Below, piece by piece: positions 7,874 through 16,557 of a stretch of 23,836 nucleotides of DNA (position 1 is its first letter; each line of letters begins with the position of its first letter). The DNA lies in assembly GCA_964537825.1 (NCBI GenBank), contig CAZIDL010000038.1:1-23836 (forward strand), written 5' to 3'. The notes below the pieces were generated by a model, which was not told the origin of the DNA, made no database searches, and saw only the letters and a program-made list of their open reading frames with translations. Position numbers and translations under genes: made by a program. This DNA comes from CAZIDL01 sp964537825 (GTDB lineage Bacteria; Bacteroidota; Bacteroidia; Flavobacteriales_D; CAYVSK01).

Positions 7874-10800
7874 ATGAGCAGTAAGAAGAAATACTGGAAA
7901 GGACCCGAAGAAGCGGAGCGACCCGAGGAATTCCTCGAGCCGCATCGGCACGAGTTCCCGGAGGAGCTTCCCGTTCAGGAGTATCTTGCTGACGAGAAGG
8001 TCGGAAGGGCCGTTACGAACCGTCGCGATTTCCTGAAATTCCTCGGATTCAGCCTTTCAGCTGCTGCGCTCGCTTCCTGTGAGACCCCCGTGAACAAGGT
8101 CGTCCCTTACGTCAATAAGCCAGAGGAGGTCACGCCCGGCATCCCGGATTGGTACGCAACGACCTATTTTGACGGCCACGACTTTGCCAACGTTCTGGTC
8201 AAGACCCGGGAGGGGCGCCCGATCTTCCTCAAGGGGAACGAGCATTACGGACTGAACAACGGGGCAGCGAACGCAAGGGTCACGGCTTCGGTGCTTTCGC
8301 TCTACGACTCCCAGCGGCTCCAGGGGCCGATAATGATCGCTGACAACGGGGATGTGAAAGAGCGGGATTGGTCGCTTATCGATGGGACCATCGAAAAGGA
8401 ACTCGCGGATATTGCTGATAAAGGAGGTGCTATCCGCTTGCTCACAGGCTCGCTCATGAGCCCTTCCACTGAAGCTGCTATCGAAGCGTTCCGAAAGAAG
8501 TACGGTGTTCGGGCTGTTGGGGGTAATAGCTTGGAAGGAGGCTCCGTGATGGATGGGGCCGCATCCGATACGAGCGCTACGGACAGTACTGAAAGCTCCG
8601 GGGCGAGCCATGCGAATGGGAACGGGGACGCGCGTCAAGCGGAGTTCAAGCACATCGTTTACGATGACATCTCCTTCCACGGGATCCTTAAAGCGAACGA
8701 AAGGAGCTTTGGGAAAGCGGCCATCCCATCCTACGATCTGACGCAAGCCGATACGATCGTAAGCGTCGCAGCTGACTTCCTAGCCCATTGGGTCGCTCCT
8801 AACCTCCTCTCCCCTCAGTACGCTTCCAAAAGGAACCCTGAGGAGGGGGATATGTCCCGGCATTATCAGTTCGAATCCTGCCTTAGCCTTACAGGTTCCA
8901 ACGCCGACCTTCGCACGCCCATCAAGGCTTCTGAAGAGGCCTTGGTCGTGGCCAGCATTCACGACCATATCGCTTCCAAGGCCGGTCAGTCCACTAGCGG
9001 TATCGATACCAAGCCCGTTGACAAGAAGACCAAAAAAGCCGCAGATGAGCTTTGGAACACCCGGGGACGTTCCGTGGTAATGTGCGGAACGAACGACCCT
9101 GATGTGCAGGTGCTTGTCAATGCCGTGAACCGGATGCTCGGGAATTACGGTTCCACGATCGACCTGAACAATCATTGGAACCTTCGTCAGGGAGATGATC
9201 GAGCTGTTGAAGAGCTCATTTCGGAAATGGAGAGCGGTCAGGTGGACGGCATCCTGATCCACGGGGTGAATCCCCTTTACAGCCACCCTGAAGCTGAACG
9301 TTTCCGCCAAGGGCTCAAGAAGACAGGCCTTACTGTTTCATTTGCACAATACCAGGATGAGACCGCTCGGCACTGCCGCTTTGTATGTCCTGACAATCAC
9401 TACCTCGAGTCCTGGAACGATCACGAGCCCCGGCGCGGCTATTATACCCTTTCGCAGCCCGCTATAAGGAATCTGTACAATACCCGGCAATTCCAGGATT
9501 CCCTTCTCCAATGGGCCGGAGCGGACAAGGACTTCCACGATCTCATCCAAAGCAATTGGAAGAAGGAACAGTTCAAAAAGCAGGAGGAATACAGCAACTT
9601 CGGCGACTTCTGGGGGAATTCCCTTCACAAAGGAGGTTTCGACAAAGGAGGGCCGCAAGCCGGGGCACCGGACTTCCAAGGCGATGTCAGCAAAGCTGCT
9701 TCAGCTATTAATTCCAAACTTCCTTCGAATGAAGGAGGCATGGAGCTCGTCCTTTATCAAAAGGTCGGTCTCGGGAATGGGAACCATGCGAACAATCCTT
9801 GGCTTCAGGAACTTCCTGACCCCATCAGTCGCGTCACTTGGGACAATTACGTTGCCATGAACCCCAAGGACATGGACGAGAAGGGGTTCACCAAAGTGAT
9901 CGGGCAAGAATGGCCGGCTGATACCGCGAAGGTGACGGTCGGTGAGCAGAGCCTCGAACTACCGGTCTATCCCCAACCCGGGCAGAAAAAAGGGACCGTC
10001 GGCATCGCACTTGGGTACGGTCGTGGCATCAGCAGTGAAGGGGAAGCCCTCCCGATCGGTAATGCAGCCTTTCAGTGTGACGAATTCGGCGACCATAAGA
10101 CGGACAAGAACGGGGTCCCGATCCCCGTCGGTAAGAACGCTTATCCCTTCCTCACCTATAAGGATGGTGCGCTGGACTATCGTGCATTCGGTGTTAAGGT
10201 GGAAAAGACGGGGAACAAATATCCCATCGCGACCACCCAGACGCATCACACGATCATGGGTCGCGAATCGATCTTAAAGGAAACGAACCTCGAGACCTAC
10301 AAAAACGGCGAGAAGAAGGATTATAACCCCACACATACCTTCAAGGTCCACGAGGACGGAAAGACGGTCGATAAGAAGGCGGACAAGATCGATCTCTGGC
10401 GCGAGCATCCGGTCGAGTCCAAAGGGCACCGTTGGGGACTTTCCATCGATCTGAGCACCTGTATTGGGTGCGGGGCCTGCGTGATCGCCTGTTCGGCTGA
10501 GAACAACGTGCCGGTCGTCGGAAAGGATGAAGTGCGGAGGACCCGGGAAATGCACTGGTTGCGGATCGATCGCTACTACTCCTCGAAAGTGGAGGACCGG
10601 ATCGACGAGCATTATGATGAACTGAGCCATGAGCAGATGGACACGCCCGAGGCTGACAACCCGGACGTGACCTTCCAGCCGATGATGTGCCAGCACTGCA
10701 ATCATGCACCCTGTGAGACGGTCTGCCCTGTGGCTGCTACGACCCACAGCAACGAAGGCCTCAATATGATGGCCTACAATCGTTGCATAGGGACCCGCTA

Positions 10801-11287
10801 TTGTGCGAACAACTGTCCTTACAAGGTTCGGCGCTTTAACTGGTTCAATTACCGGCGTTACAAGAAGTTCAAGCATACGAACCCGAGTCATATGGGGGAA
10901 GAAGAGCCTGCTCAGGACGAGATGACCCGTATGGTGCTCAACCCTGACGTGACGGTCCGTTCCCGCGGTGTTATGGAGAAATGTAGCCTCTGCGTTCAGC
11001 GGATCCAGGCCGGTAAGCTCGAGGCCAAAAAGGAAGGGAAGCCCGTCGAGGATGGTGCTGTTCAGACCGCTTGTGCAGAAGCTTGTCCAACGAACGCGAT
11101 CACGTTCGGGGACATCAACGACGATGGGTCACAGGTTCACAAGGGGCACATGGAAAGCAAACGCGCCTATTACGCCCTCGAAGAGATCGGTACTGAGCCG
11201 AACGTTGCCTATCAGGTTAAGGTTCGCAACCGCACGGAAGAGGAAGAGAACGGAAAGGAAAAGGACGGCCAGAAGGAGCATAGCTAA
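7874..11287 (+). CDS. actB: Alternative Complex III subunit ActB, Fe-S/molybdopterin-like protein
   Basis: ActB is the large extracytoplasmic subunit that carries the Fe-S relay; it fuses a molybdopterin-oxidoreductase-like part, which lacks the cofactor in studied complexes, to a ferredoxin-like C-terminus. A Tat motif RRDFLKF at 50-56 precedes ALASC ending at Cys69, a possible lipobox. The C-terminal third has 15 ligand cysteines: C863/866/869/873, C939/942/947/951, C971/977/981 and C1037/1040/1067/1071. In the third group threonine replaces one cysteine (CIGT at 971-974), which fits three [4Fe-4S] and one [3Fe-4S] cluster as known for the family. At 1137 residues it is somewhat long; a low-complexity Ser/Thr/Asp/Gly stretch at about 226-255 looks like a surface insertion. 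It is operonic with actA (18 nt) and actC (43 nt). Confidence 0.95.
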   Translation: MSSKKKYWKGPEEAERPEEFLEPHRHEFPEELPVQEYLADEKVGRAVTNRRDFLKFLGFSLSAAALASCETPVNKVVPYVNKPEEVTPGIPDWYATTYFDGHDFANVLVKTREGRPIFLKGNEHYGLNNGAANARVTASVLSLYDSQRLQGPIMIADNGDVKERDWSLIDGTIEKELADIADKGGAIRLLTGSLMSPSTEAAIEAFRKKYGVRAVGGNSLEGGSVMDGAASDTSATDSTESSGASHANGNGDARQAEFKHIVYDDISFHGILKANERSFGKAAIPSYDLTQADTIVSVAADFLAHWVAPNLLSPQYASKRNPEEGDMSRHYQFESCLSLTGSNADLRTPIKASEEALVVASIHDHIASKAGQSTSGIDTKPVDKKTKKAADELWNTRGRSVVMCGTNDPDVQVLVNAVNRMLGNYGSTIDLNNHWNLRQGDDRAVEELISEMESGQVDGILIHGVNPLYSHPEAERFRQGLKKTGLTVSFAQYQDETARHCRFVCPDNHYLESWNDHEPRRGYYTLSQPAIRNLYNTRQFQDSLLQWAGADKDFHDLIQSNWKKEQFKKQEEYSNFGDFWGNSLHKGGFDKGGPQAGAPDFQGDVSKAASAINSKLPSNEGGMELVLYQKVGLGNGNHANNPWLQELPDPISRVTWDNYVAMNPKDMDEKGFTKVIGQEWPADTAKVTVGEQSLELPVYPQPGQKKGTVGIALGYGRGISSEGEALPIGNAAFQCDEFGDHKTDKNGVPIPVGKNAYPFLTYKDGALDYRAFGVKVEKTGNKYPIATTQTHHTIMGRESILKETNLETYKNGEKKDYNPTHTFKVHEDGKTVDKKADKIDLWREHPVESKGHRWGLSIDLSTCIGCGACVIACSAENNVPVVGKDEVRRTREMHWLRIDRYYSSKVEDRIDEHYDELSHEQMDTPEADNPDVTFQPMMCQHCNHAPCETVCPVAATTHSNEGLNMMAYNRCIGTRYCANNCPYKVRRFNWFNYRRYKKFKHTNPSHMGEEEPAQDEMTRMVLNPDVTVRSRGVMEKCSLCVQRIQAGKLEAKKEGKPVEDGAVQTACAEACPTNAITFGDINDDGSQVHKGHMESKRAYYALEEIGTEPNVAYQVKVRNRTEEEENGKEKDGQKEHS

Positions 11288-11330
11288 GGACGTCAACATG
11301 GACTGCAAGAACAACGAATAGGAAGGATCC

Positions 11331-12731
11331 ATGCAAAAGGAAGCCGCGATCAGAGAACCACTCATCCTCGGAGACAAGGACTATCACCAGATCTCGGAGG
11401 ATGTGTGTCGGCCGATCGAGAACAAGGCACCTAAGGCCTGGTACCTGCTCATTACGATCACCGGGCTCTTCAGCCTTTGGGGGATCGGCTGCGTCCTTTA
11501 TCTGATCGGTACGGGTATCGGAGTGTGGGGATTGAACCGGACCATCAACTGGGCCTGGGACATTACCAACTTCGTCTGGTGGGTCGGGATCGGTCACGCC
11601 GGGACCCTGATCTCCGCGGTGCTTCTTCTTTTCCGCCAGAAATGGCGTATGGCCATCAACCGATCCGCCGAGGCAATGACCATCTTTGCCGTTTTGATGG
11701 CGGCCATGTTCCCGGGTATCCACATGGGCCGCCTCTGGGTTTCCTATTGGGTCCTACCCCTTCCCAATCAGTTCGGGAGCCTTTGGGTGAACTTCAATTC
11801 ACCCCTCCTTTGGGACGTTTTCGCCATTACGACCTACCTGACCGTTTCCCTCGTTTTCTGGTATCTCGGGTTGCTTCCTGATCTTGCGACCATTCGCGAC
11901 CGGATGACGAAGCCTTGGGCCAAGAAGATCTATAGTTTCCTGAGCTTCGGTTGGTCGGGAGATATCAAATCCTGGGTCCGTTTTGAAGAAGTGTCCCTGG
12001 TGCTGGCCGGCATCGCTACCCCGCTCGTCTTCTCCGTTCACTCGATCGTGAGCATGGATTTTGCCACATCGCTGGTGCCTGGATGGCACAGTACGGTATT
12101 CCCGCCCTACTTCGTTGCTGGCGCCGTTTTCTCCGGTTTTGCCATGGTGCAGACCCTGGTCCTCATCATGCGGAAGGCCATGAAGCTGGAGGAGTACATT
12201 ACGGTCCGCCACATCGAGTATATGAACCAGGTGATCCTCGTGACGGGAGGAATGGTCGCGGTGGCCTATATTTCCGAGTATTTCATGGCTTGGTACTCCC
12301 AGAGTCCTTATGAGGATTACATCTACCTCTCCTACAATGCCTCCCAGGGACCTTATGGCTGGGCTTTCTGGAGTCTTATGCTCTGCAATATCGTCGCTCC
12401 GCAATTCTTCTGGATCCGAAAGATCCGCCGGAGCCTGACGATCACTTTCATACTGGCAGCGGTGATCAACATCGGCATGTGGTTCGAACGCTTCTGCATT
12501 ATCGTGACCTGTCTGCACAGGGACTATGTACCATCTTCCTGGACGATGTTCCACCCTACTTATGTGGATATCGGTGTCTTCGTTGGAACGCTCGGGATCT
12601 TCTTCACCCTCTTCCTTCTTTTTGCAAGGTTCTTCCCGGTATTGGCCCTGAACGAACTTAAGTCGATCCTGAAGAGTTCCGGTGAGAAGTACAAGCAAGT
12701 GGAGAGCAGCAACGAAAAGCCGAACGGATAA
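11331..12731 (+). CDS. actC: Alternative Complex III subunit ActC, NrfD/PsrC-type membrane quinol-binding protein
   Basis: ActC is an integral membrane subunit of the NrfD/PsrC family that contributes the quinol site and a proposed proton path. The 466-residue protein has about ten hydrophobic helices, starting with AWYLLITITGLFSLWGIGCV and including the family-typical WWVGIGHAGTLISAVLLLFRQKWR segment and FPGIHMGRLW. Later features are VFSVHSIVSMDFA and the long loop FFWIRKIRR between late helices. The short hydrophilic N-terminus contains LILGDKDYHQISEDV, usual for ActC. The ATG at 11331 is preceded by GGAAGGATCC, one of the few purine-rich leaders in the window. It follows actB by 43 nt and precedes actD by 12 nt. 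ActF is a paralogous membrane subunit in the same operon. Confidence 0.94.
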   Translation: MQKEAAIREPLILGDKDYHQISEDVCRPIENKAPKAWYLLITITGLFSLWGIGCVLYLIGTGIGVWGLNRTINWAWDITNFVWWVGIGHAGTLISAVLLLFRQKWRMAINRSAEAMTIFAVLMAAMFPGIHMGRLWVSYWVLPLPNQFGSLWVNFNSPLLWDVFAITTYLTVSLVFWYLGLLPDLATIRDRMTKPWAKKIYSFLSFGWSGDIKSWVRFEEVSLVLAGIATPLVFSVHSIVSMDFATSLVPGWHSTVFPPYFVAGAVFSGFAMVQTLVLIMRKAMKLEEYITVRHIEYMNQVILVTGGMVAVAYISEYFMAWYSQSPYEDYIYLSYNASQGPYGWAFWSLMLCNIVAPQFFWIRKIRRSLTITFILAAVINIGMWFERFCIIVTCLHRDYVPSSWTMFHPTYVDIGVFVGTLGIFFTLFLLFARFFPVLALNELKSILKSSGEKYKQVESSNEKPNG

Positions 12732-12743
12732 ACGGAAAAGAGG

Positions 12744-13277
12744 ATGGCTGAAAAGATCATATACGCCTATTACGACGATGACGAGGTCCTTGTTAACGGG
12801 GCTGAGGAATTGGTCTCCGGTGGCGTGCACGTCAAGGATGCCTTCACTCCTTTCCCCGTTCATGGATTGGATGAAGTCCTTCACGTCCGGCAGACCCGCC
12901 TCGCTATTTGTGCCTTTCTTTTCGGATTGACCGGACTTTGTCTGGCCTTTCTCGGGATCTGGTATTTCATGATCCACGATTGGCCGATGAACATAGGGGG
13001 TAAACCGAGCTTCAGCTTCGTGGAGAACATGCCCTCCTTTATACCGGTGAGTTTCGAATTCACCGTACTGTGTGCTGCTCATGGGATGGCGATCACTTTC
13101 CTGCTACGAAGCAAGTACTTGCCCGGCCTTTCACCCAGGAATCCGGATCCCAGGACCTCGGACGACACTTTTGCCCTCAAGGTCCTTCCGGCCGAGAACC
13201 ACAATATCAGCGAAGACGAACTGAAGGAACGCCTGCGGAATTCGGGTGCCTTCGAGATCGATGAACGGAATGTTTGA
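12744..13277 (+). CDS. actD: Alternative Complex III subunit ActD (DUF3341)
   Basis: ActD is a small membrane subunit of Alternative Complex III without redox cofactors (DUF3341 family). Its 177 residues fit: a cytoplasmic N-terminal segment with the family pattern HVKDAFTPFPVHGLDE (about 29-44), two transmembrane helices at about 53-77 (LAICAFLFGLTGLCLAFLGI) and 99-121 (FIPVSFEFTVLCAAHGMAIT), and a soluble tail ending in FEIDERNV. The ATG at 12744 lies 12 nt after actC. The stop overlaps the start of actE (ATGTTTGA), which suggests translational coupling. Its role is probably structural, next to ActC and ActF. Confidence 0.93.
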   Translation: MAEKIIYAYYDDDEVLVNGAEELVSGGVHVKDAFTPFPVHGLDEVLHVRQTRLAICAFLFGLTGLCLAFLGIWYFMIHDWPMNIGGKPSFSFVENMPSFIPVSFEFTVLCAAHGMAITFLLRSKYLPGLSPRNPDPRTSDDTFALKVLPAENHNISEDELKERLRNSGAFEIDERNV

Positions 13278-14055
13278 CCGGATGCATCAAAAAGCACGAT
13301 CCATGGTCCGAGCCATTCAAGCGACCATCTTTCGCTCTTTCCCGCTCCTCGCTTTGGTGTTGACCGTGAGCTCTTGCCACCAGAACGAGAACAGCCCCGG
13401 GGTCGAGTTCATGCCGGACATGTACCGTTCTCCCGCTATCGAGGCTTACATGGATTATCACTTCCCGGATTCCCTGATGGCTATGCACCCTCCGGAAGGG
13501 ACGGTCCCCTTCAACCCGGAATACATGGGATCGGCCTATAATCCGAACCTTCCCTATCCTTATCCGAACACCACGGATGGTTACGAAAAGGCCGGAAAGG
13601 AACTCAGGAACCCCATTCCGCTTACTACGGAGAACCTCGAAAAAGGCGAACAGATCTTCACGAACTATTGCGAGCACTGCCACGGTGAGAAAGGTGAAGG
13701 GAACGGAGCCGTCGTCGAGAACGGCGGGCATGCACCTCCACCTTCCTTTACCGGTCCTTTGAGCGATCTGCCGGACGGGAAGGCCTTTCATTCCATCACC
13801 TACGGAAAGGGCTTGATGGGAAGCCATGCTGCTCAACTCAACAAGAAGGAGCGCTGGCTCGTGATCCATTACATCAACGATCTGCAGAACGGGAGCGAAA
13901 AGCTCCTCAAGGAAGGAAAAGCGGATACGGCCTCTGCTAAGACCGATACGGTGGCCGCAATGGATACCACGCAGCAAGCAGCAATGGACAGTGGCGAGGC
14001 AATGAAGGCCGCTGGTACTGATACGGGAAATTCGAACGAGGGTACGGATAAATGA
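13270..14055 (+). CDS. actE: Alternative Complex III subunit ActE, monohaem cytochrome c lipoprotein
   Basis: ActE is a monohaem cytochrome c lipoprotein of the complex that relays electrons toward the terminal oxidase. From the ATG at 13270 it has 261 residues: a signal peptide ending in a lipobox VSSC (Cys36), the ActE-type region with MPDMYRSPAIEAYMDY and NPIPLTTENLEKGEQIF, then one CEHCH haem site at 134-138, with GKGLMGSH offering a distal Met. The C-terminus is a low-complexity Ala/Thr/Asp/Ser tail of about 45 residues. The start is uncertain: 13261, 13282 and 13303 are also in-frame ATGs, and 13303 gives the tightest signal peptide. 13270 was chosen because it overlaps the actD stop codon. 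actF follows after 45 nt. Confidence 0.9.
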   Translation: MFDRMHQKARSMVRAIQATIFRSFPLLALVLTVSSCHQNENSPGVEFMPDMYRSPAIEAYMDYHFPDSLMAMHPPEGTVPFNPEYMGSAYNPNLPYPYPNTTDGYEKAGKELRNPIPLTTENLEKGEQIFTNYCEHCHGEKGEGNGAVVENGGHAPPPSFTGPLSDLPDGKAFHSITYGKGLMGSHAAQLNKKERWLVIHYINDLQNGSEKLLKEGKADTASAKTDTVAAMDTTQQAAMDSGEAMKAAGTDTGNSNEGTDK

Positions 14056-14100
14056 GAACGATGCTTCGTTCCATAAGATCACAAAAGCCTTAAGCGAGCA

Positions 14101-15300
14101 ATGGGATTCACGATCTCGAGCAAAGCAAAGACCATTACGACGATCCTGATGGCGATCGGTGCGATCGCGCTTCTCGTTGGGATCATCGGTTTGTTCACGG
14201 TCGATTCCGGTCATGCTCATCATTACCAGAACCGATTCTGGAGCAACCTGATGGTGAATGCCTTCTTCTTCTTCACCATTTCTGTGGGTGCACTTTTCTT
14301 CTTCGCGATCCAGTATGCTGCTGAGGCCGGATGGAGTGCCTTGCTCAAGCGGGTCTTTGAGGCTACGATGTCCTTTTTGCCCATCGGGGCGGGTATCATT
14401 TTGCTGATCATCATCGTCGGGGCCTTCGGTGGCCATGGCATCTGGCACTGGATGGATCCCCATGCGATGGAACATGACGAGATCCTCAAGGGCAAGCAAG
14501 GCTTCCTGAACATCCCCTTCTTTATCATCCGCTCGCTCCTTTATATGGGCGTTTTCGTTGGTTTCGGTTGGTGGTTCCGGAAGAAGTCCCTCGAAGAGGA
14601 TGAAGTGGGAGGTACGGCCATCCATTGGAAGAATTATCGGACTTCGGTGGTCTTCATCGTCCTCTTCGCTATCCTTTCCTCGGCAATGGGATGGGATTGG
14701 GTTATGACGGTGACCCCTCACTGGTACAGTACGATCTTCGGTTGGTATGTGCTCGGCGGTTTTTGGTGTACGGCGATCATCGTGATGACGGTGCTCACCC
14801 TTTATCTCAAGAAGAAGGGTTATTTGGAGCAAGTGAATCAGAACCACATCCACGATATGGGAAAATGGATGTTCGCATTGAGCTTTCTGTGGACCTACTT
14901 ATGGTTTGCCCAGTTCCTGCTCTATTGGTATGGAAACAAGCCGGAACCGGTCACTTACTATGTGATGCGGATCGACCATTATACCATCCCCTTCTGGACG
15001 ATGTTCGTGATCAACTTCGTGTTACCGATGCTCTTCCTCATGGCTCGGGATGCGAAGCGGAATTACAAGAAACTGATGACGATCGGGGTGATCCTCCTCG
15101 TCACGCATTGGCTGGATGTCTTCATCCTCTTTATGCCCGGGACGGTCTATGAAAATTGGCACTTGGGATTCCTGGAGATCGGGATGGCGCTCGGTTTCCT
15201 GGGATTGTTCGTAAACCTTACCCTCAGGAAGTTGTCGAAAGCTCCGGTAACACCGGTGCATCATCCCTTCCTGGAAGAAAGCACGCATTTGCACACTTGA
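14101..15300 (+). CDS. actF: Alternative Complex III subunit ActF, NrfD-like membrane protein
   Basis: ActF is the second large integral membrane subunit, homologous to ActC. The 399-residue protein has about ten hydrophobic segments, beginning with TITTILMAIGAIALLVGIIG, and includes ActF-type motifs RFWSNLMVNAFFFF, GGHGIWHWMD, PFFIIRSLLYMGVF, SSAMGWDWVMTVTPHWYSTI and FAQFLLYWYGNKPE. The histidine and aspartate residues in these segments lie where the family is thought to move protons. The tail HHPFLEESTHLHT is histidine-rich. The ATG at 14101 lies 45 nt after actE; coxB follows after 37 nt. Confidence 0.94.
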   Translation: MGFTISSKAKTITTILMAIGAIALLVGIIGLFTVDSGHAHHYQNRFWSNLMVNAFFFFTISVGALFFFAIQYAAEAGWSALLKRVFEATMSFLPIGAGIILLIIIVGAFGGHGIWHWMDPHAMEHDEILKGKQGFLNIPFFIIRSLLYMGVFVGFGWWFRKKSLEEDEVGGTAIHWKNYRTSVVFIVLFAILSSAMGWDWVMTVTPHWYSTIFGWYVLGGFWCTAIIVMTVLTLYLKKKGYLEQVNQNHIHDMGKWMFALSFLWTYLWFAQFLLYWYGNKPEPVTYYVMRIDHYTIPFWTMFVINFVLPMLFLMARDAKRNYKKLMTIGVILLVTHWLDVFILFMPGTVYENWHLGFLEIGMALGFLGLFVNLTLRKLSKAPVTPVHHPFLEESTHLHT

Positions 15301-15337
15301 TGTGATCAGCGAAAGAAGTTAGAAAGCACTCGGAATT

Positions 15338-16528
15338 ATGAACAAGGTCCTCATCGTTCTCGTGATCATCCTCGGCGTCCTTGCCGTTGCTCAGTTGACC
15401 CGCGTTTACGAGCTGACGCGCAAGCTGAGCGGAAAGCGTGAAGAGGATATCAGTACGAAGGATAACCGGCTGAACGGTTACCTTTTGCTCCTTTTCATGT
15501 TCCTCTTTTACGGCCTCCTTATCTGGTTGATGGTCGATTACGGCCAAGAGGCCCTGATCCATGATCCTGCTTCCAAGCACGGGTCTTGGATCGACAACCT
15601 GATGATCTTCAACTTCGTGATCATCCTCTTCGTCTTCTTTATCACCCAGACCCTCCTCTTTTGGTTCTCGTACAAATACTTCGGTAAAGAGGGCCGCAAA
15701 GCGCTCTTCTATCCGGAGAACAACAAATTGGAACTGCTCTGGACCGTGGTCCCCTCGATCTTTTTGGCGGTCATCATTATTTACGGGCTGACGACCTGGA
15801 ACCGTGTGATGGACAAGCCTTCCGAAGATGCCCTTCACGTGGGGCTTTATGGCAAACAGTTCGACTGGACCGTCCGTTACCCTGGAAAAGATGGAGAGTT
15901 AGGTCCTACCAATTACCTTCTCATCAGTACGAAGAACCCCCTTGGCATCATCACCAAGGAGAACATCCAACGGAAATTAGAGGCCAAAGAGGGAGCGATC
16001 GCATCCAAAAAGACGACGCTCGAGGAAAGGGGTGCTATTATGCCCGACTGGAAGAAGGAAAAGGTCCAGGACGAGCTTGCTAAGTTGAAGCGCGATTTGG
16101 CTCGCATAAAAAACCTCAGCGAGCAAGAGCTCGATTTCAAGGCCGGCTACGACGACAAAGTGGTTACCGACACCCTTCACCTGCCGAAAGGGCAGGAAGT
16201 GAACTTTCATATCCGGTCGCGCGATGTGATCCACAGCGCCTATATGCCGCATTTTCGGGCACAGATGAACGCGGTGCCCGGAATGGAGACCACCTTCAAA
16301 TTCACACCGACGATCACGACGGACAGCATGCGGACGATCAAGGACGATCCGAGCTTCGCTTACATGCTGATCTGCAACAAGATCTGCGGCACGAGCCACT
16401 ATAACATGAAGATGGGGATGAAAGTGGAAGAACAGGCCGAATTCCGGAGTTGGCTCAAGGATCAGGAAACCTTCGCCGCTGCTGCTGGTCTTAAGTCCTC
16501 GGGTGTGGCCGAAAAGAAGAAGAATTGA
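15338..16528 (+). CDS. coxB: Cytochrome c oxidase subunit II
   Basis: Subunit II carries the CuA centre that accepts electrons and passes them to subunit I. The CuA ligands are present: H299 in RDVIHSAYMPHF, then C346-N-K-I-C350-G-T-S-H354-Y-N-M357. The protein is 396 residues, longer than typical, for two reasons: extra membrane helices at the N-terminus (MNKVLIVLVIILGVLAVA and NGYLLLLFMFLFYGLLIW) before the usual two, and a charged coiled-coil-like insertion (about 204-270, from ITKENIQRKLEAKE to LSEQELDFKAGY) inside the cupredoxin domain between NPLGI and the CuA strands. I believe such inserts recur in Bacteroidota CoxB. coxA follows after 29 nt. Being cotranscribed with act genes suggests a physical supercomplex, as shown for Flavobacterium johnsoniae. 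Confidence 0.94.
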   Translation: MNKVLIVLVIILGVLAVAQLTRVYELTRKLSGKREEDISTKDNRLNGYLLLLFMFLFYGLLIWLMVDYGQEALIHDPASKHGSWIDNLMIFNFVIILFVFFITQTLLFWFSYKYFGKEGRKALFYPENNKLELLWTVVPSIFLAVIIIYGLTTWNRVMDKPSEDALHVGLYGKQFDWTVRYPGKDGELGPTNYLLISTKNPLGIITKENIQRKLEAKEGAIASKKTTLEERGAIMPDWKKEKVQDELAKLKRDLARIKNLSEQELDFKAGYDDKVVTDTLHLPKGQEVNFHIRSRDVIHSAYMPHFRAQMNAVPGMETTFKFTPTITTDSMRTIKDDPSFAYMLICNKICGTSHYNMKMGMKVEEQAEFRSWLKDQETFAAAAGLKSSGVAEKKKN

Positions 16529-16557
16529 GATATTTGCAATAGGAAACCTCGGGAGCT

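Noticed and set aside
7874..11287. Threonine in place of a cysteine in the third ActB Fe-S motif (CIGT at 971-974) as a defect
   Set aside because: The family is known to hold one [3Fe-4S] cluster, so a three-cysteine motif is expected.
11298..11321. Seven-codon mini-ORF (MDCKNNE) between actB and actC
   Set aside because: Too short to distinguish from chance; no associated hairpin pair that would suggest a leader-peptide attenuator.
11799..13082. 427-codon minus-strand frame opposite actC/actD
   Set aside because: Lies entirely opposite confidently identified act genes; His/Asp/Glu-rich composition typical of antisense frames at this GC content.
13207..14853. 548-codon minus-strand frame opposite actE/actF
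   Set aside because: Antisense shadow of real cytochrome and membrane genes; no domain or hydrophobic pattern of its own.
16529..16557. TATTTGCAAT before coxA as an internal promoter
   Set aside because: The spacing inside the -7 consensus is wrong (TA directly joined to TTTG) and no -33 element is present; coxA is better explained as part of the operon.
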